Below, in pieces: positions 25,163 to 36,893 of a stretch of 64,000 nt of DNA; the stretch's first letter is position 1, and each line of letters begins with the position of its first letter. The position numbers and the translations under genes were made by a program. Below the pieces are notes generated by a model, which saw only the letters and a list, made by a program, of their open reading frames with translations, did no database searches and was not told the DNA's origin. The stretch is from Argopecten irradians (lineage: Eukaryota > Mollusca > Bivalvia > Pectinida > Pectinidae): contig NC_091142.1 of the NCBI RefSeq assembly GCF_041381155.1, positions 34,583,604-34,647,603 of the forward strand, written 5' to 3'.

Positions 25163-25801
25163 TCTCCTCCTCTCACTTCGTAACCAATCATAAAAACAAC
25201 AATTGGATAGATTTATCCGGAATCAGGTACAAACTAATAAAACCAAATATAAAACAAATAAAATATCCGGAATGGGTTACTTCCCCCTAGACCGTACATG
25301 TCATAGATATATATCTCATCATATACATCATATACATAACAGAAACATAACCACCGAAAATAAAAATATTTATCTAGATATAGTATCAGATGCAATGTTA
25401 GGTGATATATGACAACGACCGAGTGCATCACGAGTAACGTTAGAGGTAAGGTAGGCCTAGGACGTCTCCTTTCAGGCTATGTTATGCATCTATAGCTTGT
25501 CCGCAATGACCAGTTAATATTACCATACACGGGATGCCTCGTATTTTCTTCTGTATGTGAACCAATAAAATTAATATGGAAATGGAGACTTTTCGTGAAC
25601 TTTTCTTCGTAACGTATTGGTTTGTATTAACTGTGGGCCATATTAATTATTTTATTTTTCTACATATTTATTTTAGACTTCACAGTTGGTCACAGTATTA
25701 ACTTTAGTCAACTTTTTATTCAGTGAGAACGTGGTAATTTTCTTAACTGTTACTGTTTGTGAAAAAGAATCTGAAAACTAAAAAGTTACGTATATTGGGC
25801 C
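25163..25801. other. AT-rich spacer
   Basis: No gene or clear repeat was seen; short frames here overlap on both strands in low-complexity TATA-rich sequence. Confidence 0.5.
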
Positions 25802-25806
25802 GTTAA

Positions 25807-26561
25807 AGGGACATGAACCTTAAATAGTTTGTTCTGTATGCTTAGATATGGTTTTCAGATGTTTATTGAATATTTTATTACAGTGATTGGTTATCTAAAA
25901 CGACAGGAAAACGTGGGGAATACCTACCTCAAAAATGATTAAAAATAGACACTCATTTTCTATTTTTGGAACACAAAACGAAAGCTGGCCGAAAGCGAGG
26001 TTATAATGAAAAACAAAATTTGCTGACATGGCAAGGAATTTACGATGGTTGACAAATGAATTTTAAGCCATATTGGTTATAAAACAATTTGTATTTAGCG
26101 TAGGAATGATAAGTCAAACGAGACTTTTTATTCGATCATGACAGTGCACCACGAAGGGAGGTTCCTGACTTATTGCACATATGTTCATCACGCAAGTATA
26201 AAGTGGGGAGTTGCTCGCTCTCATGCATTTCAGTGATCCATTTATATTTACCTACTTTCCCAATCGCACAAGTTACTGACTCTTGACGTACTGTTTTCTA
26301 TCGGAATTAGTTTTTGACCCGCCATTTTGTTTACATATGCAGTGCATTGTGGGAGGTCACTAAAATTCAACACTACTATATACTATCGTTACAAAATTCG
26401 ACCGGGCCGGTTCAAAATACAGAAAGATGAAAATTCCATTTTAATTATTTTATTTGACACGTTTGCACAATAATTGATATATATTACTTAGTAAGGTATC
26501 TGACACGCCTTAAATATGTATTTTACTCAAATTTACATGGTTTATTTAGGTTCATGTCCCT
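25807..26561. mobile_element. TTAA-flanked MITE (piggyBac-like ends)
   Basis: The terminal inverted repeats AGGGACATGAACCT (left) and AGGTTCATGTCCCT (right) are perfect over 14 bp and continue imperfectly. TTAA stands immediately outside both ends (25803-25806 and 26562-26565), the target-site duplication made by piggyBac-type transposases. The 755-bp interior has no transposase frame, so it is non-autonomous. Confidence 0.85.
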
Positions 26562-26854
26562 TTAACAGCGAAGAGAAGTTCTAAGTGACAACATCAGAGT
26601 CATTTATTTTGTTTGATTTGCTATCATTATGTAACACGTAATTATCTGCCCTTACAAACAACCCAGATCTAACATACAGAAAATGAAATACACGTTTCAC
26701 TGACAAAATAATGACGTCACCATCGATATCTACCCACACGAGTAGACATCTCAGTTATATGCAAAGACTTAATAAGAAATTTGAAATCAATTTGAAACAG
26801 ATTTTCTATTTCCTTAAAAGGGAATTTCATATTTCTATGTTACATCTCTCACGT

Positions 26855-27869
26855 ATTAGGGTCTCGGTTTGTTACAAATGAAAATCTACAGTTGTGCATC
26901 CGTGTCCTCTCATGGTTGAGGTATGGTATATTTGAGAGTAAAGGCTCAAAACGTAATGCAGCATTTTATAGGAATATCAGAGATGATTTGTCTTCTATTT
27001 ATCCCACAGATTGTCGAAAATGTCGTCGTCAGCAATACTATGAATACCATTTTAGTATTTAACTAACACAAAATAAACATTGCAAGACAACACGTCGTCA
27101 CCAAAATATCTAAGATATCAAAAACATTGCAAATACAGATGTACAAACATGCATTATGTGATAATAAAAGTGCACGGTGCATTGTCGGTAGACTCGACCG
27201 AATTTCTACAATAAGTTTAAGTTGATTTAAACTAGCATTCAAATTATTCCTTTTTACTGTCAATTCTGTTATACTTCAGTAATCACCGACAATATTTTAT
27301 TTACAGTCTAGACATACCGCCGTCCGCCTCAAGATCAAAGGACGAAAATTACAAGTGAGGATGAACCGCACAAATACATAAACCGATTATCAAGTTATCG
27401 TATACCAAATATTTTTCGCGTGGATGAAATATACGCGTTTTCAGGGGTTATTGGCGTGGTAATGTAATATTAAGCTATCTTCGTATTGAATATATCGTCT
27501 ATGTAGATGCCAGAGCTTTATAGACAATTATATTATAGCGCGCGTTATGAAGATTATCTGCAAAGCTCTGACTACTCCATACAATATAATACATCTCATA
27601 ATATCATTGATTTGATACATTTTAATGTAATTTCATTGATGAATATTATTTATTTTACTGGCAAATCGCGACACACTTTCTAAGCTTTAGTTGTCTTACA
27701 TCTATGATGTAACAATATTGAAAATAACCAACAAAAGTATAAAAAAAATCATTGTGTAAAATGACAATCGAATCACCAATTCTACATTCCTTAAGTCCAC
27801 TAAACCCAAACAATAATAAAATATATTAACCAAAAAACTGCACGGGTGTCAAAATATGTTTAAACTTTA
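26855..27869. repeat. 2.6-kb tandem repeat: partial unit (right part)
   Basis: From about 26855 (GGGTCTCGGTTTGTTACAAA) this follows the same order as 1531-2288 and 29405-30155, then a spacer (27585-27869) matching about 30280-30500. It is visibly more diverged from the other copies than they are from each other. It directly abuts the next unit, making a tandem array. Confidence 0.88.
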
Positions 27870-30480
27870 ATTGTATTGTGTTATATTTTTTCGCTGATTT
27901 TATAGGCACTGAAAAACGGGAAACAATGCTAGTTTACATTTAATCCAACTGTTCACATATCAACAGATTATATCTGTCGATTGATTATAAAAAGGTGATG
28001 GAAAAACAACCCCTAAAACTTTAGAAGGTTAAACGTAGTTTTGTTTTTGCTTTATCAATGACATTTAACATACAACTGTTCTGTATTAGTTTACCAAAAG
28101 TAAAAATATGATATAGTTAAACGTCATTAGGGACAAAGAATGCTCGATCTCACTTGATACTATCACAGTCGTAATATTAACCTTTGGTTGTAACTTCTAC
28201 TATATAAATTAATCAAACAAAACCGAAATATATCTGGATACATTCGACAACCAAAATGTGTCAACTATAACGTACCAACGCCGACATGGAAACGATAACT
28301 GATCAACGTCAAAATGGTTGTTCTACTTTGTACGGGCCTATTTAAGTAATTCCTGATCCAGGTATGTTCCGGTACCAACTTTAGTAATTCTGGATTTGGT
28401 TAGAATACTAGTCACGCCACCTATTATGGGATATCAGGAACGCTAGCTAAGCATGGTGCGATTAAAATCAAGAGCGGAAACGATACGGTAGGAGATCACT
28501 GTACATACAATTATAATTTGTCAAGACTTTAATTATATCATAGAAGAGTTAATGATTGATTCTGATGTATAGTTGAATGTAATTACTATTTTTATCGTGA
28601 TATATTGAGTCATATGTGTGCGCATTAGTTTGTTTACATTGTGATGCCGCGCTTGTTAGATTCATATGTGTAACTTTGTGTTTTATGTCTTAATTACAGT
28701 CAATTGGGTCTGTTCAACGATGAACTTGAATTGTCGGCGTTATTTGTTGATATCTGAGACGCACATTCTTTGTGGGATATAAAACTTTCTTAGTATAACT
28801 TTAACTTGGGAGAGTATTGAAATGAGTTGCAGATGGTCGAAGGTCTGACTGTACCTATGATCGGAACATCTTTACATTATCTTATCTCTCGGGAATTATG
28901 CAAAATGATATCGCAAGGAAACATAAGCTGGTTACCGTAGTGTCTTCTAGAGTATCGCAGAAAGATCTAGATATGAAAAAAATATACTCACAGTTCGACG
29001 CTGTTTGTGCTTCTTGTGACGAAATGAGGATCTAAATAAAACCACTCTGTCTGTCCAATCTTTTATATAATATGTGAATTTGTATACATGTTGGAGGAAC
29101 TACGTAAAATATTGCTGACATGCACAAATAATTACCTAAATGAAAATAATTGGTCAATGTTGATGAGGAAAGAGCCAATACTGCTTTATATGAATTTGAA
29201 CTTTGACCTTGTTTACGTACGTGATCTACTGCTATTTCCATAACAACTAAAAGTTTTAAGTGCTTTACTCCACAACCGGGTTACAGGATACTGTAACATG
29301 GTGTACTCTGACGCAGTGTCATTTTTATGTACATCATGTAAACTTACAAAGTTCACCTGATTATCACGGATACCTGGCTAAACTCATGTTTGTTTACACG
29401 TATGAGGGTCTCGGTTCGTACAAATGAAAATCTACAGTTGTGCATCCGTGTCCTCTCAGAGTTGAGGTATGGTATATTTGAGAGTAAAGGCACAAAACGT
29501 AATGCAGCATTTAATAGGAATATCAGACATGATTTGTCTTCTATTTATCCCACAGACTGTCGAAAATGTCGTCGTCAGCAATACTATGAATACCACTTTA
29601 GTATTTAACTAACACAAAATAAACATTGCAAGACAACACGTCGTCACCAAAATATCCTAGATATCAAAAACATTGCAAATAGAGACGTACAAACATGCAT
29701 TAAGTGATAATAAAAGTGCACGGGACTCGACCGAATTTCAATAATAAGTGTAAGGGGATTTAAACTAGCATTCAAATTATTCCTTTTACTGTCAATTCTG
29801 TTAAACTTCAGTAATCACCGACAATATTTTATTTACAGTTTAGACATATCGCCGTCCGCCTCAAATTCAAAGGACGAAAACTACAACTGAGAATGAAGTG
29901 CACAAATACATAAACCGATTATCATGTTACCGTATACCAAATACTTTCCGCGTGGATGAAATATACGCGTTTTCAAGGGTTATTGGCGTGGTAATGTAAT
30001 AATAAGCATTAAGCTATCTTCGTATGGAATATATCGTCTATGTAGATGCCAGAGCTTTGTAGACAATTATATCATAGCGCGCAATATCAAGACTGTCAGA
30101 AAAGCTCTGGCTACTGCATACAGTATACATTTTATAAGTTTGATGTTTAAATATATAACAATAGGTAATGTCATTGCCATATCGCAAAATATGATTATCT
30201 TAAAATTTGATTTTGCCATTTATTTGTATGAATCGCGATATTTATTGCGAAAATAGCCGGCTATACGGTATCTAAGATACTTTATAATACATCTCATAAA
30301 GTCAATGATTTGATACATTGTAATGTAATTTTATTTCTGAATAATTTTTATTTTACTGGTTAATCGCGACACATTTTCTAAGCTTTAGTTGTCTTACATT
30401 TATGATGTAACAATGTTAAAAATAACCAATAAAAGTATAAAAAAATCATTGTGTAAAACGACAATCGAATCATCAATTCT
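27870..30480. repeat. 2.6-kb tandem repeat: full unit
   Basis: A complete unit. The first 2286 bp match positions 1-2288 of the window nearly perfectly, and the last about 300 bp match the spacer of the unit to the left. It includes a minus-strand frame (29032-29241) whose 69-residue product is identical in the distal copy, and a plus-strand frame (29390-29608) ending in DCRKCRRQQYYEYHFSI. The peptide has one C-x2-C pair in a basic setting but no recognised domain. Confidence 0.9.
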
Positions 30481-30985
30481 ACATTCCTTTAGTCTACTAA
30501 ACTTAAATTGTGGTATATTTTCTTCGCTGATTCTATAGGCACTTACAAACGGGAAACAATATTAGTTTTCATTTAATCCCACTGTTCGCATATCAACAGA
30601 TTATATCTATCGATTGATTATATAAAGGTAATGGAAAGACAACTCCAAAAACTTTAGAAGGTTAAACGTAGTTTTGTTTTTGCTTTATCAATAACATTAA
30701 ACATACAACTGTTCTGTATTAGTTTACCAAAAGTAAAAATATGATATAGTTAAACGTCATTAGGGACAAAGAATTTTCGATCTCATTTGATACTGTCACA
30801 GTCGTAATATTAATCTTCGGTTGTAACTTCTACTATATAAATTAATCAAACAAAATTGAAATATATCTGGATACATTCGACAACCAAAACGTGTCAACTA
30901 TGACGTCACCAACGCCGACATGGAAACGATAACTGATCATCGTCAAAATGGTTGTTCTACTTTGTACGGGCCTATTATGTAATTC
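30481..30985. repeat. 2.6-kb tandem repeat: truncated unit (left part)
   Basis: This matches the beginning of the unit (27870-28345), diverged, and stops after GTACGGGCCTATT...AATTCC, where the perfect 70-bp array begins. The array therefore sits at the breakpoint of the 2.6-kb repeat. Confidence 0.88.
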
Positions 30986-30988
30986 CTT

Positions 30989-31769
30989 ACAACATAACAT
31001 TCACATTAAATGAAGTCAAGATGTTCAACTCGATCACTGAAACTCATGTACAAATCCTACAACATAACATTCACATTAAATGAAGTCAAGATGTTCAACT
31101 CGATCACTGAAACTCATGTACAAATCCTACAACATAACATTCACATTAAATGAAGTCAAGATGTTCAACTCGATCACTGAAACTCATGTACAAATCCTAC
31201 AACATAACATTCACATTAAATGAAGTCAAGATGTTCAACTCGATCACTGAAACTCATGTACAAATCCTACAACATAACATTCACATTAAATGAAGTCAAG
31301 ATGTTCAACTCGATCACTGAAACTCATGTACAAATCCTACAACATAACATTCACATTAAATGAAGTCAAGATGTTCAACTCGATCACTGAAACTCATGTA
31401 CAAATCCTACAACATAACATTCACATTAAATGAAGTCAAGATGTTCAACTCGATCACTGAAACTCATGTACAAATCCTACAACATAACATTCACATTAAA
31501 TGAAGTCAAGATGTTCAACTCGATCACTGAAACTCATGTACAAATCCTACAACATAACATTCACATTAAATGAAGTCAAGATGTTCAACTCGATCACTGA
31601 AACTCATGTACAAATCCTACAACATAACATTCACATTAAATGAAGTCAAGATGTTCAACTCGATCACTGAAACTCATGTACAAATCCTACAACATAACAT
31701 TCACATTAAATGAAGTCAAGATGTTCAACTCGATCACTGAAACTCATGTACAAATCCTACAACATAACA
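30989..31769. repeat. Perfect 70-bp tandem array, about 11 copies
   Basis: The unit begins ACAACATAACATTCACATTA, includes GATGTTCAACTCGATCACTG and ends TACAAATCCT. It is repeated 11.2 times with no substitution that I can see. Such uniformity means very recent amplification, strong homogenisation, or an assembly artefact. Confidence 0.95.
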
Positions 31770-32261
31770 TCATTATAATGAACCTCTTAACTTTAGGACA
31801 AAGACAATAATTGCACTTTTATTCATTTTTTTTCAGAAAAGTTGAAAAAAACACAAAGATCTACTAAGTAAATACAAATCAGATTTGTCTATCCACTTTG
31901 AGAAATCAACACAGGTAAGAATTTAAAGTCTTATTGTCTAGAAAATACCAAGTTGAAAATTAAATACTACAGAAATTTGAGCTGGCTCTTGATATTCTAC
32001 CATATCATTTAGCTAGTATCATCTATGAATTTCAAGAAGAGGTCTTTAATTATCCAAGGTTCAACATTTTGCTATCAAGACCACTTTTAGAGTATTTTTT
32101 TTCAGAATCAATGCTTATTTTTAGCATTTCTAAGTCTTATCAGCATCAAAGTTAACCTAAACAATGCCTGAAGATCCCAATAATTTGTGATCTGAGTACT
32201 CAAGAAACAGTCACAAAATCGAAACTCAAATTTACTTTCAGGACCACAACTCTGCTACACA
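31770..32261. other. Short spacer with splice-like signals
   Basis: A polypyrimidine tract with TTTTTTTTCAG (ending about 31836) and a donor CACAGGTAAGAA (about 31914) bracket 77 bp with stops in all three frames. A further acceptor-like TTTACTTTCAG lies near 32241. These could be untranslated-exon borders of the zinc-finger gene, but support is weak. Confidence 0.3.
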
Positions 32262-33150
32262 CACTTCATACTCCACGACGGAACCACAAGCTCCTCCCTC
32301 TGTAACAGAGCCGCCAGATCCTTCGATGAAAGAGCCACAGGGTCCTCCCTCTGTAACAGAGCCGCCAGATCCTTCGATGACAGAGCCACAGGGTCCTCCC
32401 TCCATAATAGAGCCGCCAGATCCTTCCACAACACAGCCACAGGGTCCTCCCTCTGTAACAGAGCCGCCAGATCCTTCGATGACAGAGCCACAGGGTCCTC
32501 CCTCCATAACATAGAGCCGCCAGATCCTTCCACAACACAGCCACAGGGTCCTCCCTCTGTAACAGAGCCGCAAGATAATTCCACAAGACAGCCACAGGGT
32601 CCTCCCTCTGTAACATAGCCGCCAGATCCTTCGATGACAGAGCCACAGGGTCCTCCCTCTGTAACAGAGAGCCGCGAGATAATTCCACAACACAGCCACA
32701 GGGTCCTCCCTCTGTAACAGAGCCGCCAGATCCTTTCACAACACAGCCACAGGGTCCTCCCTCTGTAACAGAGCCGCCAGATCCTTCCACGACACAGACA
32801 CAGGGTCCTCCCTCCATAACAGAGCGCCGCCAGATCCTTCGATGACAGAGCCACAGGGTCCTCCCTCTGTAACAGAGCCGCCAGATCCTTCGATGACAGA
32901 GCCACAGGGTCCTCCCTCTGTAACAGAGCCGCCAGATTTTTCCACGACACAGCCACAGGGTCCTCCCTCCATAACAGAGCCGCCAGATCCTTCCATGACA
33001 GAGCCACAGGGTCCTCCCTCTGTAACAGAGCCGCCAGATCTTTCCATGACGGAGCCACAGGGTCCTCCCTCTGTAACAGAGCTGCCAGATCTTTCCATGA
33101 CGGAGCCACAGGGTCCTCCATCTGTAACAGAGCCGCTAGAACCTTCGATG
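32262..33150 (+). repeat. 51-bp coding-type minisatellite (Pro/Thr/Glu-rich), about 17 units
   Basis: The unit codes on the plus strand for 17 residues, TEPQGPPSVTEPPDPSM, with variants such as STTQPQ and SIIEPP. The frame is interrupted by indels in some units (for example two extra bases before AGAGCCGCC near 32513), so no single frame spans the array; the longest stretch is 32842-33198. The final degenerate unit (QGSSFITEVQ) is in frame with the zinc-finger ORF that follows, which suggests the array was born inside that gene's coding exon. Long minus-strand frames here are shadows of the 51-bp period. Confidence 0.9.
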
Positions 33151-33247
33151 TTAGGAGTCACAGGGCTCATCCTTCATTACAGAGGTACAGGTACTTAACT
33201 CTTCCTCCAAGAAAGAGATTCCAAACCTTTCTTTCACAGCAGAACCA

Positions 33248-34834
33248 GTGCACTCTTTACCCAGAACAAATCATGAGCCTTTCACAAATATTCCTAAGGA
33301 GAGGAACAGAAAAAGCAAGCCTGTTGTATGTGTTCAAAACTCTGATAATAGAATATTTATGGAAGGTGAATATGGAGAATCCGATGGGAAAATGACATTT
33401 GTACCAACTGCAATTATTGAACCATTTGCTTTGCAACATTCCGATGAATCCGATTATGGAACATCAGATTATCAACAATCTTCAGAAAATGAAGATCATG
33501 ATTACCATCCAAGTAGTTTTGAAGAGTCTGAAAGCAACTCTGAAATGCAGATGGAAAGTGGAGTGTGCCAACAAAAAAGGCCGAGGTTATTTTCTGAAAG
33601 AGAAAGTGAAGAAGAAATAAAACCAAGAAAAAAGGTTATGACAAAGGAAGATACTGATAAGGAAATGGTTCAAGATAGTGACTCGGACATGTCTGAAGTA
33701 ATTCCAATCCAAATCCCTTCCTCTGGACCAATTTCATCAATGAGTTTAAGTTCGGATGATGAAAGTGATGACAGTGATTATGATGATGAGGAAATAAATC
33801 GTGATGTTTCAAACAAATCCATATTTGTCAGAAGAATCATGCATTCAGCAACCACAAAGAGAGGAAAGGCTAAACGGTCTGATCGTGTGTATAATTCAAA
33901 ATGTTGCTGCCCATTTTGTAAAAAGAAGTGTTCCAGTTTTGCCCAGCATATCTTCTCCAAAAGACATTGTGACGAGCCAGAGGTGAAAAAGGTCCTGTCC
34001 CTAAAAGGCAAACAACGTAAAACCATGTTAGCAATATTGCGTAGTAAAGGAAGTAACATTCACAACGAAAATGTCATCAAACAGAAGAAAGGAGAGATTC
34101 TTTTAGCACGACGAAGTGGAAAAGAACAATTTGATGTAACAAAATACGGGCCATGTCCCAACTGTTTTGGATGGCTTAGACTGAGTGTGTTGGACAGGCA
34201 TCAAGCACACTGTCCTGTGAAATCATCTGTACACGTTTCAAAAGGGAGCCTGCTTATGCAAAGTGCTGTTCTAGCAGGAAGGGTGACAAAGGAAGCGAGT
34301 CGAGCATTGATAAAGGAAGTATTTGCTATAATGAACGATGATAAGGTTGGGAGGATTGCGAAATCTGACAGTTTGATAATTGCCCTTGGAAATCAGTGGC
34401 TCACCAGAAACGTAGGAAATAAACTAATGAGAAAACACTATGTTTCCGCAGTGATGCGTCTAGCGAGTAGGCTTTTGGTTCAACTTCGGATCCTAGCAAC
34501 TCCAAGCACAGGAAATACCCTGGAACATTATTTGGATCCAAATTTCTTTACTCATGTGGCGCAAGCAGCCCTGAAAGTTGCAAGACAGGACGATGACGAC
34601 GAAGAAAATCTTGAAGCCCCATCAAATGCAATAAAGCTTGCATACGACCTCAAGAGGGTCGGCAACATTAAGTTAGCAAAGGCCATAAAGAATGGTGATG
34701 AAGAAAACCATAAGGCATCTAAAACTTTCCTAAACCCCGCCCCCCTCTCTACTTTGTATTCCGTATGTTTGTTATGTGGTTTGTGCACAACTCAAGTAAA
34801 ATATTACAAAAATAACTCATTCGGATCAATTTGA
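33248..34834 (+). CDS. Zinc-finger protein, N-terminal part; possible transposon-derived recombinase family
   Basis: The frame is open from about 33158, upstream of the given start, which is GTG, so the true start is in an upstream exon or in the minisatellite. Order: an acidic Ser/Asp/Glu-rich region (roughly residues 65-200), a Cys/His cluster CPFCKKKCSSFAQHIFSKRH, a second CPNC-x12-HQAHC finger, then a helical domain (EASRALIKEVFAIMNDD, DSLIIALGNQWL, MRKHYVSAVMRLASRLL). From memory, this finger-plus-helical layout occurs in multi-copy invertebrate and fish proteins whose C-terminal halves look like tyrosine recombinases of Crypton-type DNA transposons; the assignment is inferred. Homology seems to fade after about 34735 (KASKTFL), and no catalytic domain follows, so this is a truncated copy or lacks its next exon. 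A nuclear protein is likely. Confidence 0.6.
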   Translation: MHSLPRTNHEPFTNIPKERNRKSKPVVCVQNSDNRIFMEGEYGESDGKMTFVPTAIIEPFALQHSDESDYGTSDYQQSSENEDHDYHPSSFEESESNSEMQMESGVCQQKRPRLFSERESEEEIKPRKKVMTKEDTDKEMVQDSDSDMSEVIPIQIPSSGPISSMSLSSDDESDDSDYDDEEINRDVSNKSIFVRRIMHSATTKRGKAKRSDRVYNSKCCCPFCKKKCSSFAQHIFSKRHCDEPEVKKVLSLKGKQRKTMLAILRSKGSNIHNENVIKQKKGEILLARRSGKEQFDVTKYGPCPNCFGWLRLSVLDRHQAHCPVKSSVHVSKGSLLMQSAVLAGRVTKEASRALIKEVFAIMNDDKVGRIAKSDSLIIALGNQWLTRNVGNKLMRKHYVSAVMRLASRLLVQLRILATPSTGNTLEHYLDPNFFTHVAQAALKVARQDDDDEENLEAPSNAIKLAYDLKRVGNIKLAKAIKNGDEENHKASKTFLNPAPLSTLYSVCLLCGLCTTQVKYYKNNSFGSI

Positions 34835-34856
34835 AATATGATATATTGAGTAGGTA

Positions 34857-34960
34857 TATGTATGATGATGATGATGATGAATGAGTGAATGATGATGATG
34901 ATGATGAATGAGTGAATGAAGATGATGATGATGAATGAGTGAATGAAGATGATGAATGAT
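34857..34960. repeat. GATGAT/GAATGAGT microsatellite
   Basis: About 100 bp of (GATGAT)n alternating with GAATGAGTGAAT. It gives His/Ser-rich frames on the minus strand, which I treat as artefacts. Confidence 0.85.
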
Positions 34961-36893
34961 GTGTGTGCTGATGTCTGATGTAACTTTTAAATAGCGAAAA
35001 CTTTTGAAAAGAAAACAAAAATGCAATAAATATTTTGGGTATTCTGACTGGACTACATATTTATGCAAGAACGTTACGAGATTATTTTTAAACTCGATTA
35101 CAACGATTCCGGATAAAAGCGATGCATTCATTATGCAAGAAAAATGTTATTTGAAAAAAATGGTGTTCATAATGAACTCTGTCTTGCAATCGTTCATAAT
35201 GAACTCTGTCTTGCAATCGTTCGCAAATGAAAGACACATAAAATGAAAACAAAATTAAACACAATATTATCCTAATACGGACAGGTTTCTAACAAGATAA
35301 TAAACCGTTGCTCTTCTGTCGAGGACATTTTGGAATGTAATAAAAGTATTACAACTGGCGCTTTCTTTATAACGAAGTACTTGTTTTATGAATTTAATTT
35401 CCGGATCCTTTGTTATTCATTATAAACTCAAAAATAATTCTCTTAGAACGAACACACTAACATAATTTACACTGTTACAGTCAAACAAATATGTCACACA
35501 AACGGAAGTGCTTTATTGGTTACACATTTTAATTATAAAAAAAGTGAAAAGAATACCTTGGATGACTTTTGGTAGACATCTAAGCCTCTCCGGCACAGAA
35601 CATACTTTGGTTTATTTAGTTTTACGTCCTATCAATAGCAAGGGTCGTGCCAGAATTAATGATATATGAATATCGGAGTAACCGGGAAAATGCCACGGAT
35701 CTATCTATAACAAGATGGTCAATGCAAACGTTGATCAGAATACGAATGTAAAATGGTTTGATAGTAGTTGGTATTCATGTGGGATATAATGCTATTTAGG
35801 CCAGGTAGGGCCATAAATAGCATGCGTTTGTAGTTAAAATGATATATCAAGAAGCACATAAATACTTAAAAAGTTGTATAAAATACTATAGGATAGATAT
35901 GTTATATCATACAATGAAACACAGGTATGCTACAAGGCAGTGTAGCTAGCTACTCTAGATATGAATACTGATTAAATAGGTAACAATAATATATGTAAAA
36001 TGTATTTAAATCTCTCGGCCTCGGTTGATATAAGTTCTGCATGTTTACTTCACATCGTATTCATCAGCACAAACGTTGGTAACAATTTTTATAAACAAAA
36101 AATACTGAATACATGTATTTTGATTTCATCAACATTTAATAAACCTGCCTTTTTACAAAAATACGGTTTATTGATTTATTAATGATGAAGAATAAATTAA
36201 ATACAATTAAAGACGCATTCTGTACAGTGATGATGCGGATGAACTTGGACTGTCTTAAGTTACTCCCTGTCTTATGTGACTTTTTTGTAATGGTCCCTTG
36301 GAAAGTCACATAAGACAGTCTCGACTGTATTTTAAATTTTTCAACATTTAATAAACCTGCCTAAAATATCAGAGAAGAACTTTGACGAAATTGAAAAAAA
36401 TGTCGTTCTGGCAATGAACATTTTCTGCCGTTTGTAATTTTATCATATTTAATTCAAACATAAAGAGACGGGACTGGACATTGAGGACCCGCTACCTTTC
36501 CGAAACGGCTTTATAATTTCGAAAAGAGAATGTTAAACAAGTCTGAAAGACTAATACACTTATCATCACCTTGTGAACAAATGATTAAAATAAAATATTT
36601 ACATTTTTGTTTTCTATTTTCTATATAACCTTACAAGACGGGAAACTGTTTACACTTGAGTAAACGCAGAGATTGTCGCGCAAGAATAAACACACCGAAA
36701 CACTTACTTCCGCAAGTAGTGTGAATCAACATCCGATTAAGCCTATTGTATCTGTATTGACAAATATTCAATATAATGAATGTTTGAATGCAATGGTAAT
36801 CCTAAATTCTAGGATGACCGGCTGTATGAACAATCGTGTAACGTTAAGAAAACGAAGTTTTATTTTATCGGAACATTCGATTTAAAAGAAACG
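34961..36893. other. AT-rich intergenic stretch
   Basis: No gene was recognised. It holds a small direct repeat (GTTCATAATGAACTCTGTCT twice near 35165-35220) and a hairpin at 36267-36318 (CTGTCTTATGTGACTTTT against AAAGTCACATAAGACAG). Confidence 0.5.

Noticed and set aside
30989-31769. Perfect repeats resembling a CRISPR array
   Set aside because: There are no variable spacers; the whole 70-bp unit is identical, and the setting is eukaryotic.
32238-33170. Long overlapping minus-strand frames (up to 288 codons) rich in EGGPCGSV or REDPVAL
   Set aside because: They are shadows of the 51-bp period, which keeps all frames open; the plus-strand TEPQGPPS reading is the one that joins a plausible gene.
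34826-35131. His/Ser-rich minus-strand frames
   Set aside because: Translation of the GATGAT microsatellite.
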